A stretch of DNA of 64,000 bases from Pegoplata infirma (GCA_963921195.1 OY992537.1:82349287-82413286); one strand, 5' to 3'. Shown: positions 1 through 12,116, counted from the first letter of the stretch. Translations and numbers: made by a program. The notes: generated from the letters alone by a model not told the origin.

Positions 1-346
1 GACGCGATTAAACTTGCTAGGAGGTTTTGTGATTTTACTAGATTTTTTGGTACCTCCTCTTTTACTAGAATTCCTAGTAAAAATTACGAGTTTTTTTGTA
101 ATTTTACAAGATTTTTTTAAATAAAATTGTAAATTTACAACTTTTTTGGCGAAATAAAATTTACTAGAAATTCTCGTAAATTAACAAAAATTTTTTTTGT
201 AAAAATTTTTAGAAATTTGTAAAATTACAAGAAAAACTGTAAAATTACTAAAAAAAATTTAAATTTCGATGGAAAATTATTTGTTAAAAAACAAGAAAAC
301 TGACAAATATTGGTAAAATGGGATTACAAGACCTTTTCCCACACCG
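1..346. repeat. 'CACTC'-family inverted-repeat element, truncated copy
   Basis: AT-rich sequence full of GTAAAATTAC-like words. It resembles the interior of the elements at 46709-48492 and 6736-9843; for example, the stretch ending GGTAAAATGGGATTAC near 312-328 recurs at about 48438. The copy runs off the left edge of the window, and a degenerate tail continues after the Transib-like insertion, to about 1215. No protein is encoded. The family has TIRs starting CACTC and TA target duplications in its two complete copies. Confidence 0.55.
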
Positions 347-385
347 CACAGTGCCACATTTGGCCAATCTAGGACGACAAAAATC
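347..385 (+). other. RSS-like left terminus (heptamer, 23-bp spacer, nonamer)
   Basis: The heptamer CACAGTG (347-353) is followed by a spacer of exactly 23 bases and then ACAAAAATC (377-385). This matches the vertebrate recombination signal nonamer ACAAAAACC at eight of nine positions. It is the terminal recognition end of the Transib-like element. Confidence 0.65.
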
Positions 386-1156
386 CAATTTTAATTATAT
401 TGATTATTAATTCGGTATAAATGTTCGTTTTGACTTCGAAAATAACATTATGAAAAATATGGGAGGCCGGTTAAGGGTCACGCCCACTTTCTTAAAAATT
501 TTTAGTTTTGGTTATAATTTCTTTAAATTTGGTATATATACTCTCAATGACTGTAGAAATAATATCACAAAAAAACGGGGCGGTCAGACAACTGCCACGC
601 CCACTTTTTTAAAATATGTTTAAGAAATATGTAAAAACAAGGTTTACATATCGCCCCACTGTAGTCGGCGTCGCAGACGGTCACAAAAGTTAGCCGTTGA
701 AATAAGTACTATGGATATTGGTCAATATATCTGAAAAAGTCCGGCGACCAATACAGACCAAAAACAAAACTTCTATTCCATAAAAAAAAAATAAATATAT
801 AATTTTCTTTTCAAAAATTTTTATTTTGTTAAACATTTAATAAAAAATAGAAAAAATTGTTTAAAAAATAAAGAAAAGATATGGCTTAAAGCATTTTAAT
901 ATCCTTTAAAATTACCAAAAAAGAGTGGAAGAATATCTCCTTTTGTTCAAAAGTTACAACTGTTTAAACTCGACTTAATTTATGCGAAATAATGTACACT
1001 AGTTATAGGATTTTACAAGATGCAACTTTATGCACCCACCTCTTATTGTTAGTAACGAACAAAATTATCGATCTTATATGATTATTTCCGTGCTAATTGG
1101 AATGTTCTATAATACATACAAACATATCATGAAAATCGGGGAATTTTTTTTTTTTT

Positions 1157-1195
1157 TATTTTTGTCGTGCTAGATTGGCCAAATGTGGCACTGTG
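1157..1195 (-). other. RSS-like right terminus (heptamer, 23-bp spacer, nonamer)
   Basis: Read on the minus strand this end gives CACAGTG, a 23-base spacer differing from the left end at one visible position, and ACAAAAATA. Both ends of this element therefore look like 23-spacer signals. Confidence 0.6.
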
Positions 1196-1200
1196 CACCG

Positions 1201-1697
1201 GTTTCAAACACTCCAGTTAATGTTATCATCAGCAGGATGGAAAATATCTGTTTTGTAATTTTTTAATTATTTTTTTTAATTAATTATATAGGGATCATTA
1301 TTGTACGCTCCATTTGGATTATTAAAAATTATGAAACATTGTTATAAACCAAAATGTTTGCAAGAGATGGAATTTCTGGATCTACTTGATGAAGAAAACA
1401 GAAGTGTTGTTTTATTTTCACTGAAAACCACTATCATATAAAATAAAAAAAATAAGTGAGTGTTATATTTATTTGGCTGTGCCGAATATTAGGTAACTTC
1501 TAGTATTAAAAAAAAAAAAAAATATGTCGAGGATATGAGGAAGCATTTCAACTGCGAGATATAGTGGGTGTCAACTAATTAGAAACATTTATATAGTACT
1601 AGCGTGCGCAGTGTATTTCGTTGCCCGTAAATACAGAAAAATTTCATAATGATAATAAATGACCCATTTTTGGAACTTTTCGCTATGTAATCTTTAT
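1201..1697. other. AT-rich DNA, no gene seen
   Basis: Apart from the short degenerate 'CACTC' tail to about 1215, I see no coding frame with family resemblance, no TIR pair and no RNA gene here. Confidence 0.5.
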
Positions 1698-1776
1698 ATA
1701 TCGTCACCTGAGAATTGGTTTGATCCATTGGGTTTTTACCATCCTATAGAGCAAACCAATTCTAAGGTGACGATAT
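1698..1776. repeat. Short hairpin / mini-MITE
   Basis: Inverted repeat: ATCGTCACCTGAGAATTGG on the left is matched by CCAATTCTAAGGTGACGAT on the right around a loop of about 30 bp. It would form a stem of about 24 bp. Its size and AT-rich context suit a very small inverted-repeat element; no superfamily can be assigned. Confidence 0.55.
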
Positions 1777-4301
1777 TTCTTAATCCTTTACGAAAACTGT
1801 GCTTATGATGATCACAACACTTACAATAAAATACCAAATACATCAGTTGATATAATAAGTACTTCGTCAACTTTAAGTTGCCAAAAAAAAAACATTGATT
1901 TATTAATTTGAGCAAAAAAAAAAATGAGTAAATAAAAATTTGAGTCAAAAATTGAATGAAAAATTTTTTTAAAAATATGAACAAACATGTATGAATGAAA
2001 CAAAAAAATTACTGAAAAATTAATTGATAAACAAATTTTAGTACAAAAAAAATTTGGTAAAAAAAATTAAAAAAAAAAAATTTAAAACATTTTCATTTGA
2101 ATTCGTTCCAAGTTTCATTCCATTTCGTTCTCTGTTCTATTCCATTTGGTTCCCTGCTCCATTCAATTTCGTTGGTGTTCATTCCTTTTCGAATAGTATC
2201 CGAACAAAAGAGTTTCTAGGGATAAGATCATTAAATTAAAAAGAATCATTTTGCCCCATTCGCTACATTCCAAATTTCCAGTTTTCAGTACCATTATTTC
2301 AAATAATATGAAAAGTATTAAAATGCTCGTTTTTACTCCCTTACTCCCTTAAAAGTACTTTTTTAAGATTTCTTTTCTGTTGTTGGATCCTACATTCCTC
2401 ATTTTAAGTTTTTATGACCTCTATTTAAGAAAATATAAACAGTACCAAAAAGTAATTTTTGGGGGGATTTCTTCCCGTTAGATGATGATACATTCCAAAT
2501 TTCAAGTTAATATGCTCATTATTTAAGAATATATAATTCCCTTTTTTAATTATTTTCCGTAGGAATCAGAATTTCCAAAAGTTATTCTTTTGGGAATATT
2601 TTATTTCGCTAGACAATCTTACATTCAAAATTTCCATTATAATTATTTCAGAAAATATAAAAGGTACCATAGTACTCGTTTTTATCCCCTTGGATCGGAA
2701 CCGGAATTTCCAAAAAGTACATTTTTCATAGTTCTTTTCTGTTGTTGGACCCTACATTCCTAATTTTAAGTTTTTATGACTTTTATTTAAGCATGGGATG
2801 CTACATTCCAAATTTCAATCTAATAAAACCATTATTTAAGTATATATATAAAAAGTACCAGAATACCTTTATTTCAAAAAACCCAGCCTTAGTGGATCTA
2901 AGGCTGGGAGATGCAGCTACATTCCAAATTTCAAATCTGTAGCTTCATTGGTTTGTGGAACTATAAAAATAATCAACATTTCCAAAACCCAAGACTTAGT
3001 GGACCTATTTTCCGGGAGGTGCATCTATATTCTAAATTTCTAGTCTCTAACTTCAGTGGTTTGTGGAATTATAAAAAGAACCAAAATACCCCTATTCCCT
3101 AGAATCAACCTTTCCAAAAACTCAGCCTTAAAGGATCTATACTGCGGGAGGCGCACCTCCATTCCAAATTTCAAGTCCCCATTTCTTTTCCTGTTTTATT
3201 CCATTTGATTTCCTGTTCCTTTCCGATTAGTCCCATGTGGCTTTCATTCCGTTCAGAATATGCGCTTACATGCGCTAAAAAACAAAAAATTCTTTGCCTT
3301 CTTTAGAAATTTTTTTTCGCTAAATGACCCTGCATTCCAAATTTAAAGTTTCCAGGACCATTATTTCAGGAATTATAATAAGTACCAAAATACACTTTTT
3401 TACCCCCCTTAGAATTGGAATTTCGAAAAAGTACTTTTTCAAAATTTTTCCCGTTGTTGGTACTAACATTTTAAAATTTTTTTGTAGGACTTTAATTTCA
3501 AAAAATTTAGAAAGTACCAACCTACATTTTTTTACAACTTTTTACCCTTAAGAGTCCGGATTTCCAGAAAGTACTTTTTTGGGAATTTTTTTATGTTAGA
3601 GGATCCTTCATTCCAATTTTCAAATTAATAGGATTTTTTTTCTGAAAAAATAAAAAAAAACAAAGTGCTCGCTTTTTACCCCCCTTAGAATCGGTATTTC
3701 GAAAAAGTACTTTTTCAGATTTTTTTTTCGTTGTTGGAAACAATATTGCAAATTTTAATTTTTTTTATTGGACTCAAATTTCAAAATACATAAAAAGTAC
3801 CAGCACAATTTTTTACCCCTCTTTACCCATAGGAATCCGAATTTCCAGAAAGTACTTTTTATGGGAATGTTTTTCCGTTAGAGGATCCTACGTTCTAATT
3901 TTCGAATTAATAGGATTTTTTTTTCAAAAAAAAAATTAAAAAGTACCAAAGTACTCGCTTTTTTACCCCCCTTAAAATAGGAACTTCGAAAAAGTACGTT
4001 TTCTGAATTTTTCCGTTGTTGGAACCACCATTGCAAATTTTAATATATTTGTAGGACCTTAATTTCAAAAAAAAAAAGAAAAAGTACCAAAGTACCAGTT
4101 TTTACCCCTTTTTACCCTAAGGAATCCGAATTTCCAGAAGGTCCTTTTTTTGGGAATGTTTTTCCGTTGGAGGATCCTAAATTTCAAATTAATTTAATTT
4201 TTTTCAGAAAAAAATAAAAAGTACCAAGTACTCGCTTTTTCCACTTTTTCAACCCTTCATTTTTACCCCTTAAAATCAACATTTCCAAAAACGAAGCCTT
4301 A

Positions 4302-4723
4302 GAGCCGAGTCACAATTGGCACCACATTCGGTAACCACAAAATGTTTTCATACATTTTGTATGAAAAGCAAAAAATCGCTTTGTAGTCGGCCACAATGCC
4401 GCCAGAATAGATTCTATTCTATTTTTGTAGTGCTCTCTCACCACCCTCTCATTTTTCTCAAATTTGTATCAAGTAGCGTTGCCATATGTTCAACAAAATA
4501 TGCTAATTTTTCCAATTGGAGTTAATATATTGTGTGTGTGTTGCACACAAGAAACATTGTATACCTGCTTTTATAGGAGAACAAAAGAAAAAAATAGATG
4601 TGTGACTGATATGAGAGTCTTTTTCTTTATAAAATGTGTCCGGTCGTCTGTCGCTTAATTTTAATGTGCCGCTCTCTCTTTTGCAGTGGTTCGTCGTCGG
4701 TGGTGCCAATTGTGACTGGGCTC
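4302..4723. mobile_element. MITE with TTA target duplication
   Basis: A 422-bp element with imperfect TIRs starting GAGCCGAGTCACAATTGG on the left and GAGCCCAGTCACAATTGG on the right (minus strand). It is flanked by TTA on both sides (4299-4301, 4724-4726). A 3-bp T-A duplication suits the PIF/Harbinger superfamily, but that is inference because no transposase is present. It sits inside the composite repeat, so it is younger than that copy. Confidence 0.7.
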
Positions 4724-4731
4724 TTAAGCTT

Positions 4732-4831
4732 TGTTTACATCATAGGATTTTCGGTATGATTTCACGAACTATCGTCGATGTTTTGCATGTGTACCGAGAG
4801 AAAATCATACCGAAAATCCTATGATGTAAAC
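4732..4831. mobile_element. 100-bp hairpin element
   Basis: Near-perfect hairpin: about 30 bp starting TGTTTACATCATAGGATTTT is repeated inverted at the right end, around a loop of about 35 bp. It lies immediately after the MITE at 4302-4723, and flanking AGCTTT words occur on both sides. The exact target duplication is unclear. Confidence 0.6.
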
Positions 4832-7243
4832 ACAGCTTTAGCGGATATGTATTCCGGGAGGTGAAACTACAATCCAAATTTTAAGACTCTAGCTTCAGTG
4901 GTTTGGGCTGTGGGATGATGAGTGATAAGTATGTCAGTCAGTCATCAGTCAGTCACGTAACTACTTTATATATATAGATAACTAATTATAAACGCTTCTA
5001 TAGTATAATACTAATTGTTCTTATTATCGAACGATTATAATTTTAAAAAATGTTATAAAGATAATTTATAAAGCCTTAATTTAAGCTTAATAGCGTCCAG
5101 ATTGGGTAAATAATAATTGCGCTACGAGGGTCGATTTTGAAAATGAAATTATTTATAGACATTTTTCCAAAAATATTTCTAAGTCGTTTTTCCAAGACCA
5201 TACAATAAAAATTTAAAAAATGGTCCAATAGTTTTTAATCAGTGATTCAATAATTCGTCCAATTACTCAAACAAAGATTTTTTTTTAAGTAGAGTATAAA
5301 AATCCACTTTTTTTGACCTCCAATTCTTTTGACCACCAATTTTTTTGCAAACAAAGGAATATTTTAAATTTTTTTAATGTCTCATTACTAGGGCAAGTAC
5401 TTTCATGAAAATGCATGTTTTTACTCGGCACTTTAATCATACAACAAACTAAATATCTATCCGAATCAAGAAATTTACAATAAAATGGCATCGATTCGTA
5501 GTTGCATATTTTTGCATATTTTGGTATAGGTGCATATTTTTGCATATTTTCATAAAAATTGCACTTTTATTAATTTTTATCAACATTTTTTCAACACTAT
5601 AGTTGAACCTTATGACTTTTATCAACTTTTTTTTGAAGAAAAATTATTTTTCTTATAAAAATGATATTCTATTGCATTTCTTAAAGAAATTTGATTCAGA
5701 TAGCAAAGTTTTTAGATTCTGAGAAATGTTTTCCATGTTAAAATTTAAAATTTTTCTAAGTATTTTGAGACATTTTACAAATTAACAAAAAAATGTCTTC
5801 GGATTTAATAACTATTTACACGTAAATTTTCCTTGAAATGCTGTTCTTTTTTAATTTTTTTACAATTTTTATACCCTCCTCTATTTGTAAGTGATAGGAC
5901 CCAGGATTTTTTTTGGAACAGATTCCTATTGCAATGGATTCTAGAAAATGTTTTACGGTACACAACAAAATTTTTAATGTAAAATAATTTTTCTAAAAAC
6001 TACTTGCTCTAAAAAACCATTGCTTTTGGGAAAATTTCAAACAAGAACGATTGAGTCTGGAACGTTAAGAAGAATCAATTGCACGATAATATAATGGGTT
6101 CTGGAACCTATTTTTTGAAACGGAAAATTTAGCTAATAGGGTATACATAGGTAAATAAGTTTGTCATTCCTTTTTTATAAACTCAAAAAATAATTGTTTT
6201 TTTTACAAAAATGAATAAACAAACATTTTTAATTAAAATAAAAATTTTCTCTTCAAATTTTTTGTTTGTACTCCAGAAATATTAACTTATCGAGGGCCTA
6301 TATTCTAAACCCTCTATCTAAAAAAACACAACTTTTCAGGAGAGCCAAAAAACTGTTTATTTCGCGTATTATTAGAGTAATTAAAGTTCGATATTCTACA
6401 ATATTTTTTTAAATCAACTACTGAATCTCACATATGATTCGTTTTTAAAATTTTGCACTATTGGGGGTTTTAGATGATAGATAGAGGGTTTTGTTTCTCA
6501 AAAATATTAAGTACATGAATGAAAATGATCAGATAGAGGGTTTTGCATTTTAATAAAAATTGATTATTATGATTACATTTACGACATCGTTAAATTTTTA
6601 ACGTAATTTATTAATGATAACGGCTTATAAAAAATTCCGAAATCGCGGTTTTGGTCCACAGATGCGAATTTTTAAGACAAAATATATTTTTTTACCGAAT
6701 TCGTCTCAAAAGTTGACAAACTGTTGAGTATGTTACACTCATAAAAATTTGTAAGTATTCCTTACAAAAAAGTCTGTTACCATTACTAATAAAGTTTTCA
6801 ATTTGTGCCCGATAACTTTTTCAGTTACCATTACAAACTTTGGTTTTCAAAAATTAGTAATCTTAAAAATACTAAAAAAATAGTATTACTAAATTTTTCT
6901 GTACAATTTTTTGTAAAATGGATTTTAAAACGCGTTTGTAAATAATATTAACTTTTTTTGTAAAAAAATTGTAAATTGTGTATTTTTAATTTTTGGTATT
7001 TGTATACATCATGTAAATTGCGTATTGCGCTTGTTGTTGCCAATAACTATTTCCATGCAAGTCAGTTTTTGTTAGAATTTTCGATCTAAAAAAGAGAAAA
7101 TATTGAACACATTTTTTTAATACAAAGTATACATACTACCATATAAAATTTATTCTTTGAAGATTGATGTTGAATAAATTGGTGTACGGTGAACTAAAAT
7201 AAAAAAAATATCAACATAATGTTTTAAATAAATCACATAAATA

Positions 7244-8958
7244 AGTTTGTTGTTATTCGACCTTTTTATTAATATAATTAATAGTAAATAATCAAGCTCG
7301 AGGTCTTTATTTTATTTAAAAAATCTTCTTTATTTCATTCCTCCAATATTTCGTTATTAATTAAATAACATCCTCAGGGACAGTCTAACATGTAAAAATC
7401 AAAATATAAATATAAACATCAAAGCACAAAAACAAAAAAGTTACAGAGAAAATATTAAATAAAACAGTAATAAAAATAACAACAAAATAACAAATAATTA
7501 TTTACGTACACAAAAAATTCTTATAAGCTAGTGCGTAGCTGTTGCTGTTGTCGTCGTCATAATAGTACTAAAACCAAAAAATTAAAATAAAAATATTGCA
7601 CTTGTATTGATTATTGCTTTGCCTTATTAACTAAGTAACGAAAATGTTGGGCCGAACTCCCTTCAACATCGGCTTTAAAATTCATCCTAGTTGTTGTTGG
7701 TATTTTTATTATATTAAGCATCTCCAACATATATCGGCGTTTGTAATTCTCTTCCCCCTGTAATATTTGTACGTCATCTAAGTTGGGAGAATGATTAGTA
7801 CTTGCACAGTGGGCTGTCAGTGCTGTTTTTTGTGTAGAAATATTTTTTATTTTTTGGTCTGATTTGTGTGCAGCGATTCTGGATTTTAATTTATTTTTGG
7901 TTGAAAAGAGTAATTATAAACACGGCCAACAATTTAATTAAAAGAGTTCTCAACATAAGCGACACAGAGTTCCATAAGAAAAATAAAGATAAAATAAAAC
8001 TCATTTTACGTAATAATGATTTTCCATTAAAACTCACAAAAAAACTGATACGGAATTTTGAAAAACCAAATCCCAAGAATACAAGAACTAATGAAGATCC
8101 TTTCATTTATAAGTCACTAACATATGTACCTAAAATTTCAGAAAGATTAGAAAAATCAAGATTATTTGATGTAAAAAAATACAAAATGGCCCACAAAACT
8201 AACCATAATTTAGGAAAATTATTTAGCAACACGAAAGACAAAATTGAAAAATGGGAAAAATCCAATGTTATTTATAAAATACCTTGCAACGGAAAGGAAA
8301 ATGAAATATGCAACAAAGTATACATAGGAACAACCAAAAATAAATTAAAATCCAGAATCGCTGCACACAAATCAGACCAAAAAATAAAAAATATTTCTAC
8401 ACAAAAAACAGCACTGACAGCCCACTGTGCAAGTACTAATCATTCTCCCAACTTAGATGACGTACAAATATTACAGGGGGAAGAGAATTACAAACGCCGA
8501 TATATGTTGGAGATGCTTAATATAATAAAAATACCAACAACAACTAGGATGAATTTTAAAGCCGATGTTGAAGGGAGTTCGGCCCAACATTTTCGTTACT
8601 TAGTTAATAAGGCAAAGCAATAATCAATACAAGTGCAATATTTTTATTTTAATTTTTTGGTTTTAGTACTATTATGACGACGACAACAGCAACAGCTACG
8701 CACTAGCTTATAAGAATTTTTTGTGTACGTAAATAATTATTTGTTATTTTGTTGTTATTTTTATTACTGTTTTATTTAATATTTTCTCTGTAACTTTTTT
8801 GTTTTTGTGCTTTGATGTTTATATTTATATTTTGATTTTTACATGTTAGACTGTCCCTGAGGATGTTATTTAATTAATAACGAAATATTGGAGGAATGAA
8901 ATAAAGAAGATTTTTTAAATAAAATAAAGACCTCGAGCTTGATTATTTACTATTAATT
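7244..8958 (+). mobile_element. Penelope-like retroelement with inverted 3' end (PLE1)
   Basis: 5'-truncated Penelope-like copy of 1715 bp flanked by a 16-bp direct repeat ATAAATCACATAAATA (7228-7243 and 8959-8974). The right part (8331-8957) holds the endonuclease C-terminal half and 3' tail. The left part (7274-7903) is a nearly perfect inverted copy of that same segment, so the element is a palindrome with a unique middle of about 430 bp. Penelope elements are known for terminal pseudo-LTRs in direct or inverted orientation and for variable-length target duplications, which fits. A short extension lies between the left duplication and the left arm (7244-7273). The reverse transcriptase domain is missing. 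Confidence 0.85.
7904..8623 (+). pseudogene. Penelope C-terminal linker and GIY-YIG endonuclease (5'-truncated)
   Basis: Open frame of about 239 codons ending at 8623. The first third resembles the Penelope linker between reverse transcriptase and endonuclease (ANNLIKRVLNISDTEFHKK, then a YKSLTYVP segment). It is followed by the GIY-YIG nuclease: VIYKIPC (GIY element), a Cys after a short insert, KVYIGTT (YIG element), then LKSRIAAHKSD holding the expected catalytic Arg and a His. In the family this nuclease nicks the target DNA to prime reverse transcription. The frame remains open upstream into the inverted arm, but that part is a junction artefact. The reverse transcriptase is absent, so it is not functional alone. 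Confidence 0.85.
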
Positions 8959-10974
8959 ATAAATCACATAAATATACAATTGTTACCTGTTGTCATCATT
9001 TCCTATATTGCTTAATTATTCTAAAAATAAAAAACGAGTTACATAATTTTAAACAAAAAATACTTTAAGATTTGGTTACCTGCTATGCTTTTTTTGTTGT
9101 AATATTTTTTTTGTACATTTTTTTATTCATTTTACCCGTCGCGCGATGTTCACCGATCGAATGTTATTTTGTGACTAAAAATATTCAAAGAAAGGCATAA
9201 AGTAAATTACACAAAAATCAACCCTTTATGTGCGTGAGAAAAAAAATATTCGTGGATAGCATAAACAAAAAAATTCCGCAAGTAAAGAAGAAAGAAAAAA
9301 AAAAACTGATTTTATTATGGAAATTTTCCATTTGAAAAGGTCGGCATTGTTTTGTAAATTTTGCATGTCTTCTCTTGTCTCTATTTTGTTTCTTTTTAAT
9401 ATATATTTTTTTTAAATTGAAAAAAAAAACTAATGAAGCGTAAATGAATATTAAAAATAATAAACATATTCATACTCATCAAAGCGCAGTTTAATCATTA
9501 AAAAAATAACTAATAATATATTTTTTTTATTTATTTTTTTTTTAATTTCCAAATATTTTAATAAAATTAAATTTTTTTTAATTTTTTAATAGAGAAAAAA
9601 AACGAAATTTACAAACTAATATTGTAAAATTTACAAAATAATTATCAAAAGTTAGTACGATAATTTTTAAAAAATCAACTGAAAAAATTATTAAAAAATC
9701 AGTATAAAATTAATAGTTTGTAAAGCGAGTTTACTAAAAAGAATTACTAAAAATTGATTTTTTAGTAGAATTTAGTAAAAAAGTAGTAAAGTTGAGATAC
9801 AAACCACATTACAAATTTTTTTACTAACGTATTTTTTTGAGTGTATGTAAAAATAGTAAAAAAAAATAAAAACGAAATTTTGGTCCACAGATGCTGATCA
9901 GCATCGGGATTTTTAAGATTAAAATTTTTGTTTCATAATGTACACAAGACATCCAAATTTAGAGCCATATTTTTCAAAAAAGTCAAACAAGAATTTTCAG
10001 AAAAAATTAGCATCAGTGGACCAAAATCGTGGTTCTGGAATTTTGTTGACAAATTCATGTGCAGCATGCAAAAATTAGTATGAAAACATGTAATGCATGA
10101 TGAAATTATTCAAAAAAAATATTTATGAATTAATTATTTGAAAAGATAAAGGATTTTGCATTCAGAAAAATTAATTGTGTAAGAGATAGAGAAAACCAAA
10201 AATGCAAATAAAATAGCAAAAAAAAAATATTTTTGTTCTGAATTTTACACCATAGATGAGGGCCGTTTTACTGAATATTTTGCCATCAAAAAGTCATTTT
10301 CGTGAAAATGGAAGATAGAGGGTTTTGAATATAGGCCCTCGTTATGTTCTTATCACAAAATGTGTCTATAAAATATTTTACTAATTAAAAATGGGTCTAG
10401 CAACACTTTGAAAAATTGTAGATTGCGTCAAGTATTCGAAAACCCCTATTTTATGGTAACAAACCTATTTTTGTTGTTAAACCATTTTTAAATGCATATT
10501 TTTAAAATTTTAAGTGCATATTTTTGATTTTTAGGAGCATATTATAGGAACATATTTTCGATTTTTAGATGCATGAAAGTACTTTACACTTAGGTGTACT
10601 AAAATTAATGAACAATAACATATTTTCTTTGTGTGCAAAAAATTGGTGATCAAAAGAATTAAAGTTAAAAAATGTGGATTTCTTCGAATGTACATAAAAA
10701 ATTTAATTGTATGTGTGGGTTTGTTGTCCAAAATATTTGATAATTTTTTAAATTTTTAATGTTTGAACATGAAAAAACTGGACTTAGAAATATTTTTAAA
10801 AAATGTTCTGAAAAATGTCTATAAATAATTTAATTTTCCAGAACGACCCTCATACTTACTCAATCTGGACGCTAGCAAGCTTTATAAATTACCTACACAA
10901 CATTTTTTAAATAATATTCGTTTGATGATAACGTTATGTGTTGTTAACTTTAACAAATTGCACCTACTATAAAA

Positions 10975-12110
10975 AAGTTTCCATTGTCGCCCACTGAATA
11001 TACTTTATTGGGTCCCCGATCGATATTTCAATGTGTTACACACGGAATGAAAAAGTGAGTTACTTTCTTACGGTAGTTTGAGGGTATAAAATATCGTTTT
11101 AAGAGTTTGAGATATAAAAGAGACAATTCTAAGGTTGGTGTGTCTCGGCTTATCGGCCATATCGGCCGACCGGTATGAACCGATTTGCCTGAAACTTATC
11201 GTATATATAAAAGAGACAATTCTAAGGGTGACCTGCCTCGGCTTATCGGCTATAGCGTGGATTTAGAGGTTAATTCGATAATTCCTTTCGTTACACACAA
11301 AATGACAGAGTACAAAAATGGAAAGTGTGGTTGGTGTTTTTTGAATTAGCACAGCCGGATATCGTTCTCAATTTAAAATGTTTTGGGCATTATGGAGGGT
11401 ATTTATGGATTTTTCGAAGTCGAATTTTACTTTTTTTCTTGTTTTGTTTTGGTTTTTAGCTCTAACCTAACCAGTTAATATTTCCAGGTTACTTCTAGAA
11501 TTCCGACCGGGATTCTTAAAAGTTAAAAAAAAAACATTTAAGTTAAAAGAAAAATTTCCCAAAACCTTTGCAAAATCCTTAAATATGTTAACGTTTCCAT
11601 TAGACAAAAATAATAATCAATTTTTTCAACTTGAGCAAAAGACCCATTTTAAACTAAAAAATACGTTAAATATACATATTTTGTACTGCTCACTACATTT
11701 ATGTATGTCTTTTATATTATTTTTTAATGAAATTTATTAATATTCAGATAAAATAACAAAAATTTTACGCATAACAATTAAAAGTTAAAAGCTTATAAAA
11801 ATATGAACACCCCTTTTTTAGAATTTTAGGAAATAATTTATACCACATTCATTTGGAGATAACAAGTGTACAAAGTTTAAACAACCATTCAAAAATTATT
11901 AAAATAAAATGAGTGCAGAATATTTTTTTTTTCTAATGTCAAAGTCAAAATACAGACTTCCTTTTCAAATAGAAAAAAAAAAAAACTTAACATTGTTAGT
12001 CTTAACATGTAATTACCCTTTTGTTTTAACCACACAAAAACTTTTAAAAGATATTTTAAATTGTTTAACAATTTATAAGGAAAATCTAAGAAAGACATGA
12101 AATTATATAT
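10975..12110. other. AT-rich DNA with CAAGGG-family fragments, no gene
   Basis: No coding sequence recognised. At about 11100-11265 there are two head-to-tail fragments of the CAAGGG-terminus element (shared words AAAGAGACAATTCTAAGG, CTCGGCTTATCGGC, GAACCGATTTGCCTG). At 10985-11060 a stretch (GGGTCCCCGATCGATATTTC, CACACGGAATGAAAAAGTGAG) matches 63520-63580 in the opposite orientation. Confidence 0.55.
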
Positions 12111-12116
12111 ACATAA

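Larger units (their letters stand above)
347..1195. mobile_element. Transib-like non-autonomous DNA transposon
   Basis: An 849-bp element with near-identical terminal inverted repeats of about 38 bp, both starting CACAGTGCCACATTTGGCC. It is flanked by a 5-bp direct repeat CACCG (342-346 and 1196-1200). From family knowledge, Transib elements make 5-bp GC-rich target duplications and have TIRs beginning with a CACWRTG heptamer. The interior shows no transposase, only AT-rich DNA and two GCCACGCCCACTTT-like words (near 480 and 595), so it would need transposase from elsewhere. It inserted into the 'CACTC' repeat. The Transib assignment is inference from TIR and target-site features; other superfamilies with 5-bp duplications cannot be excluded. 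Confidence 0.7.
2095..4985 (+). repeat. Composite repeat with diverged ~140-bp tandem units, copy 1
   Basis: The block begins with CATTTCGTTC/CATTTGGTTCC-rich sequence. It continues through many diverged units containing 'ACATTCCAAATTT', 'AAAAAGTAC', 'TTTTTACCCC' and 'TCCGGGAGGTG', and ends near a run of CAGTCAGT motifs followed by TATATATA (4938-4975). The same order of segments occurs in reverse orientation at 55848-58250, so these are two copies of one repeat. Here the units are old and diverged. The conserved end (TATATATA then a GACTGACT run) suggests a defined element boundary, but I do not recognise the superfamily. Two small elements are inserted near its end (4302-4723, 4732-4831). 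Confidence 0.6.
6736..9843. mobile_element. 'CACTC'-family element, TA target duplication, copy 2
   Basis: Ends CACTCATAAAAA (left) and TTTTTTTGAGTG (right) flanked by TA on both sides (6734-6735, 9844-9845). The interior is rich in TTAGTAAAAATTTGTAA-type words, like the copies at 1-346 and 46709-48492. The Penelope-like element at 7244-8958 is inserted in it. No transposase is seen; TA duplications are common to Tc1/mariner-type elements, but the assignment is open. Confidence 0.6.
6291..10341. mobile_element. Second-level inverted-repeat element, TTAT target duplication
   Basis: TIRs start CGAGGGCCTATATTC (left) and, on the minus strand, CGAGGGCCTATATTCAAAA (right). TTAT is present on both sides (6287-6290, 10342-10345). 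Subterminal words such as AGATAGAGGGTTTTG and TTTTGGTCCACAGATGC occur in inverted orientation in both halves. No coding capacity of its own is visible. It is interrupted by the element at 6736-9843. Confidence 0.65.
5000..10970. mobile_element. Outermost inverted-repeat element of a four-level nest
   Basis: Inverted arms at about 5000-5560 and 10495-10970. Matching landmarks are AGCGTCCAGATTG (5092) with CAATCTGGACGCT (10872), and CCACCAATTTTTTTGC (5330) with GCAAAAAATTGGTGATC (10637), as well as repeated GCATATTTTT motifs in both arms. No transposase frame is visible, so it resembles a foldback-type element. Its outer ends are degenerate and I could not define a target duplication. Everything from 6287 to 10345 is a later insertion. 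Confidence 0.6.

Noticed and set aside
5285..5545. 86-codon minus-strand frame
   Set aside because: Lies in the inverted arm of the outer element; the other arm does not keep the frame. Treated as chance.
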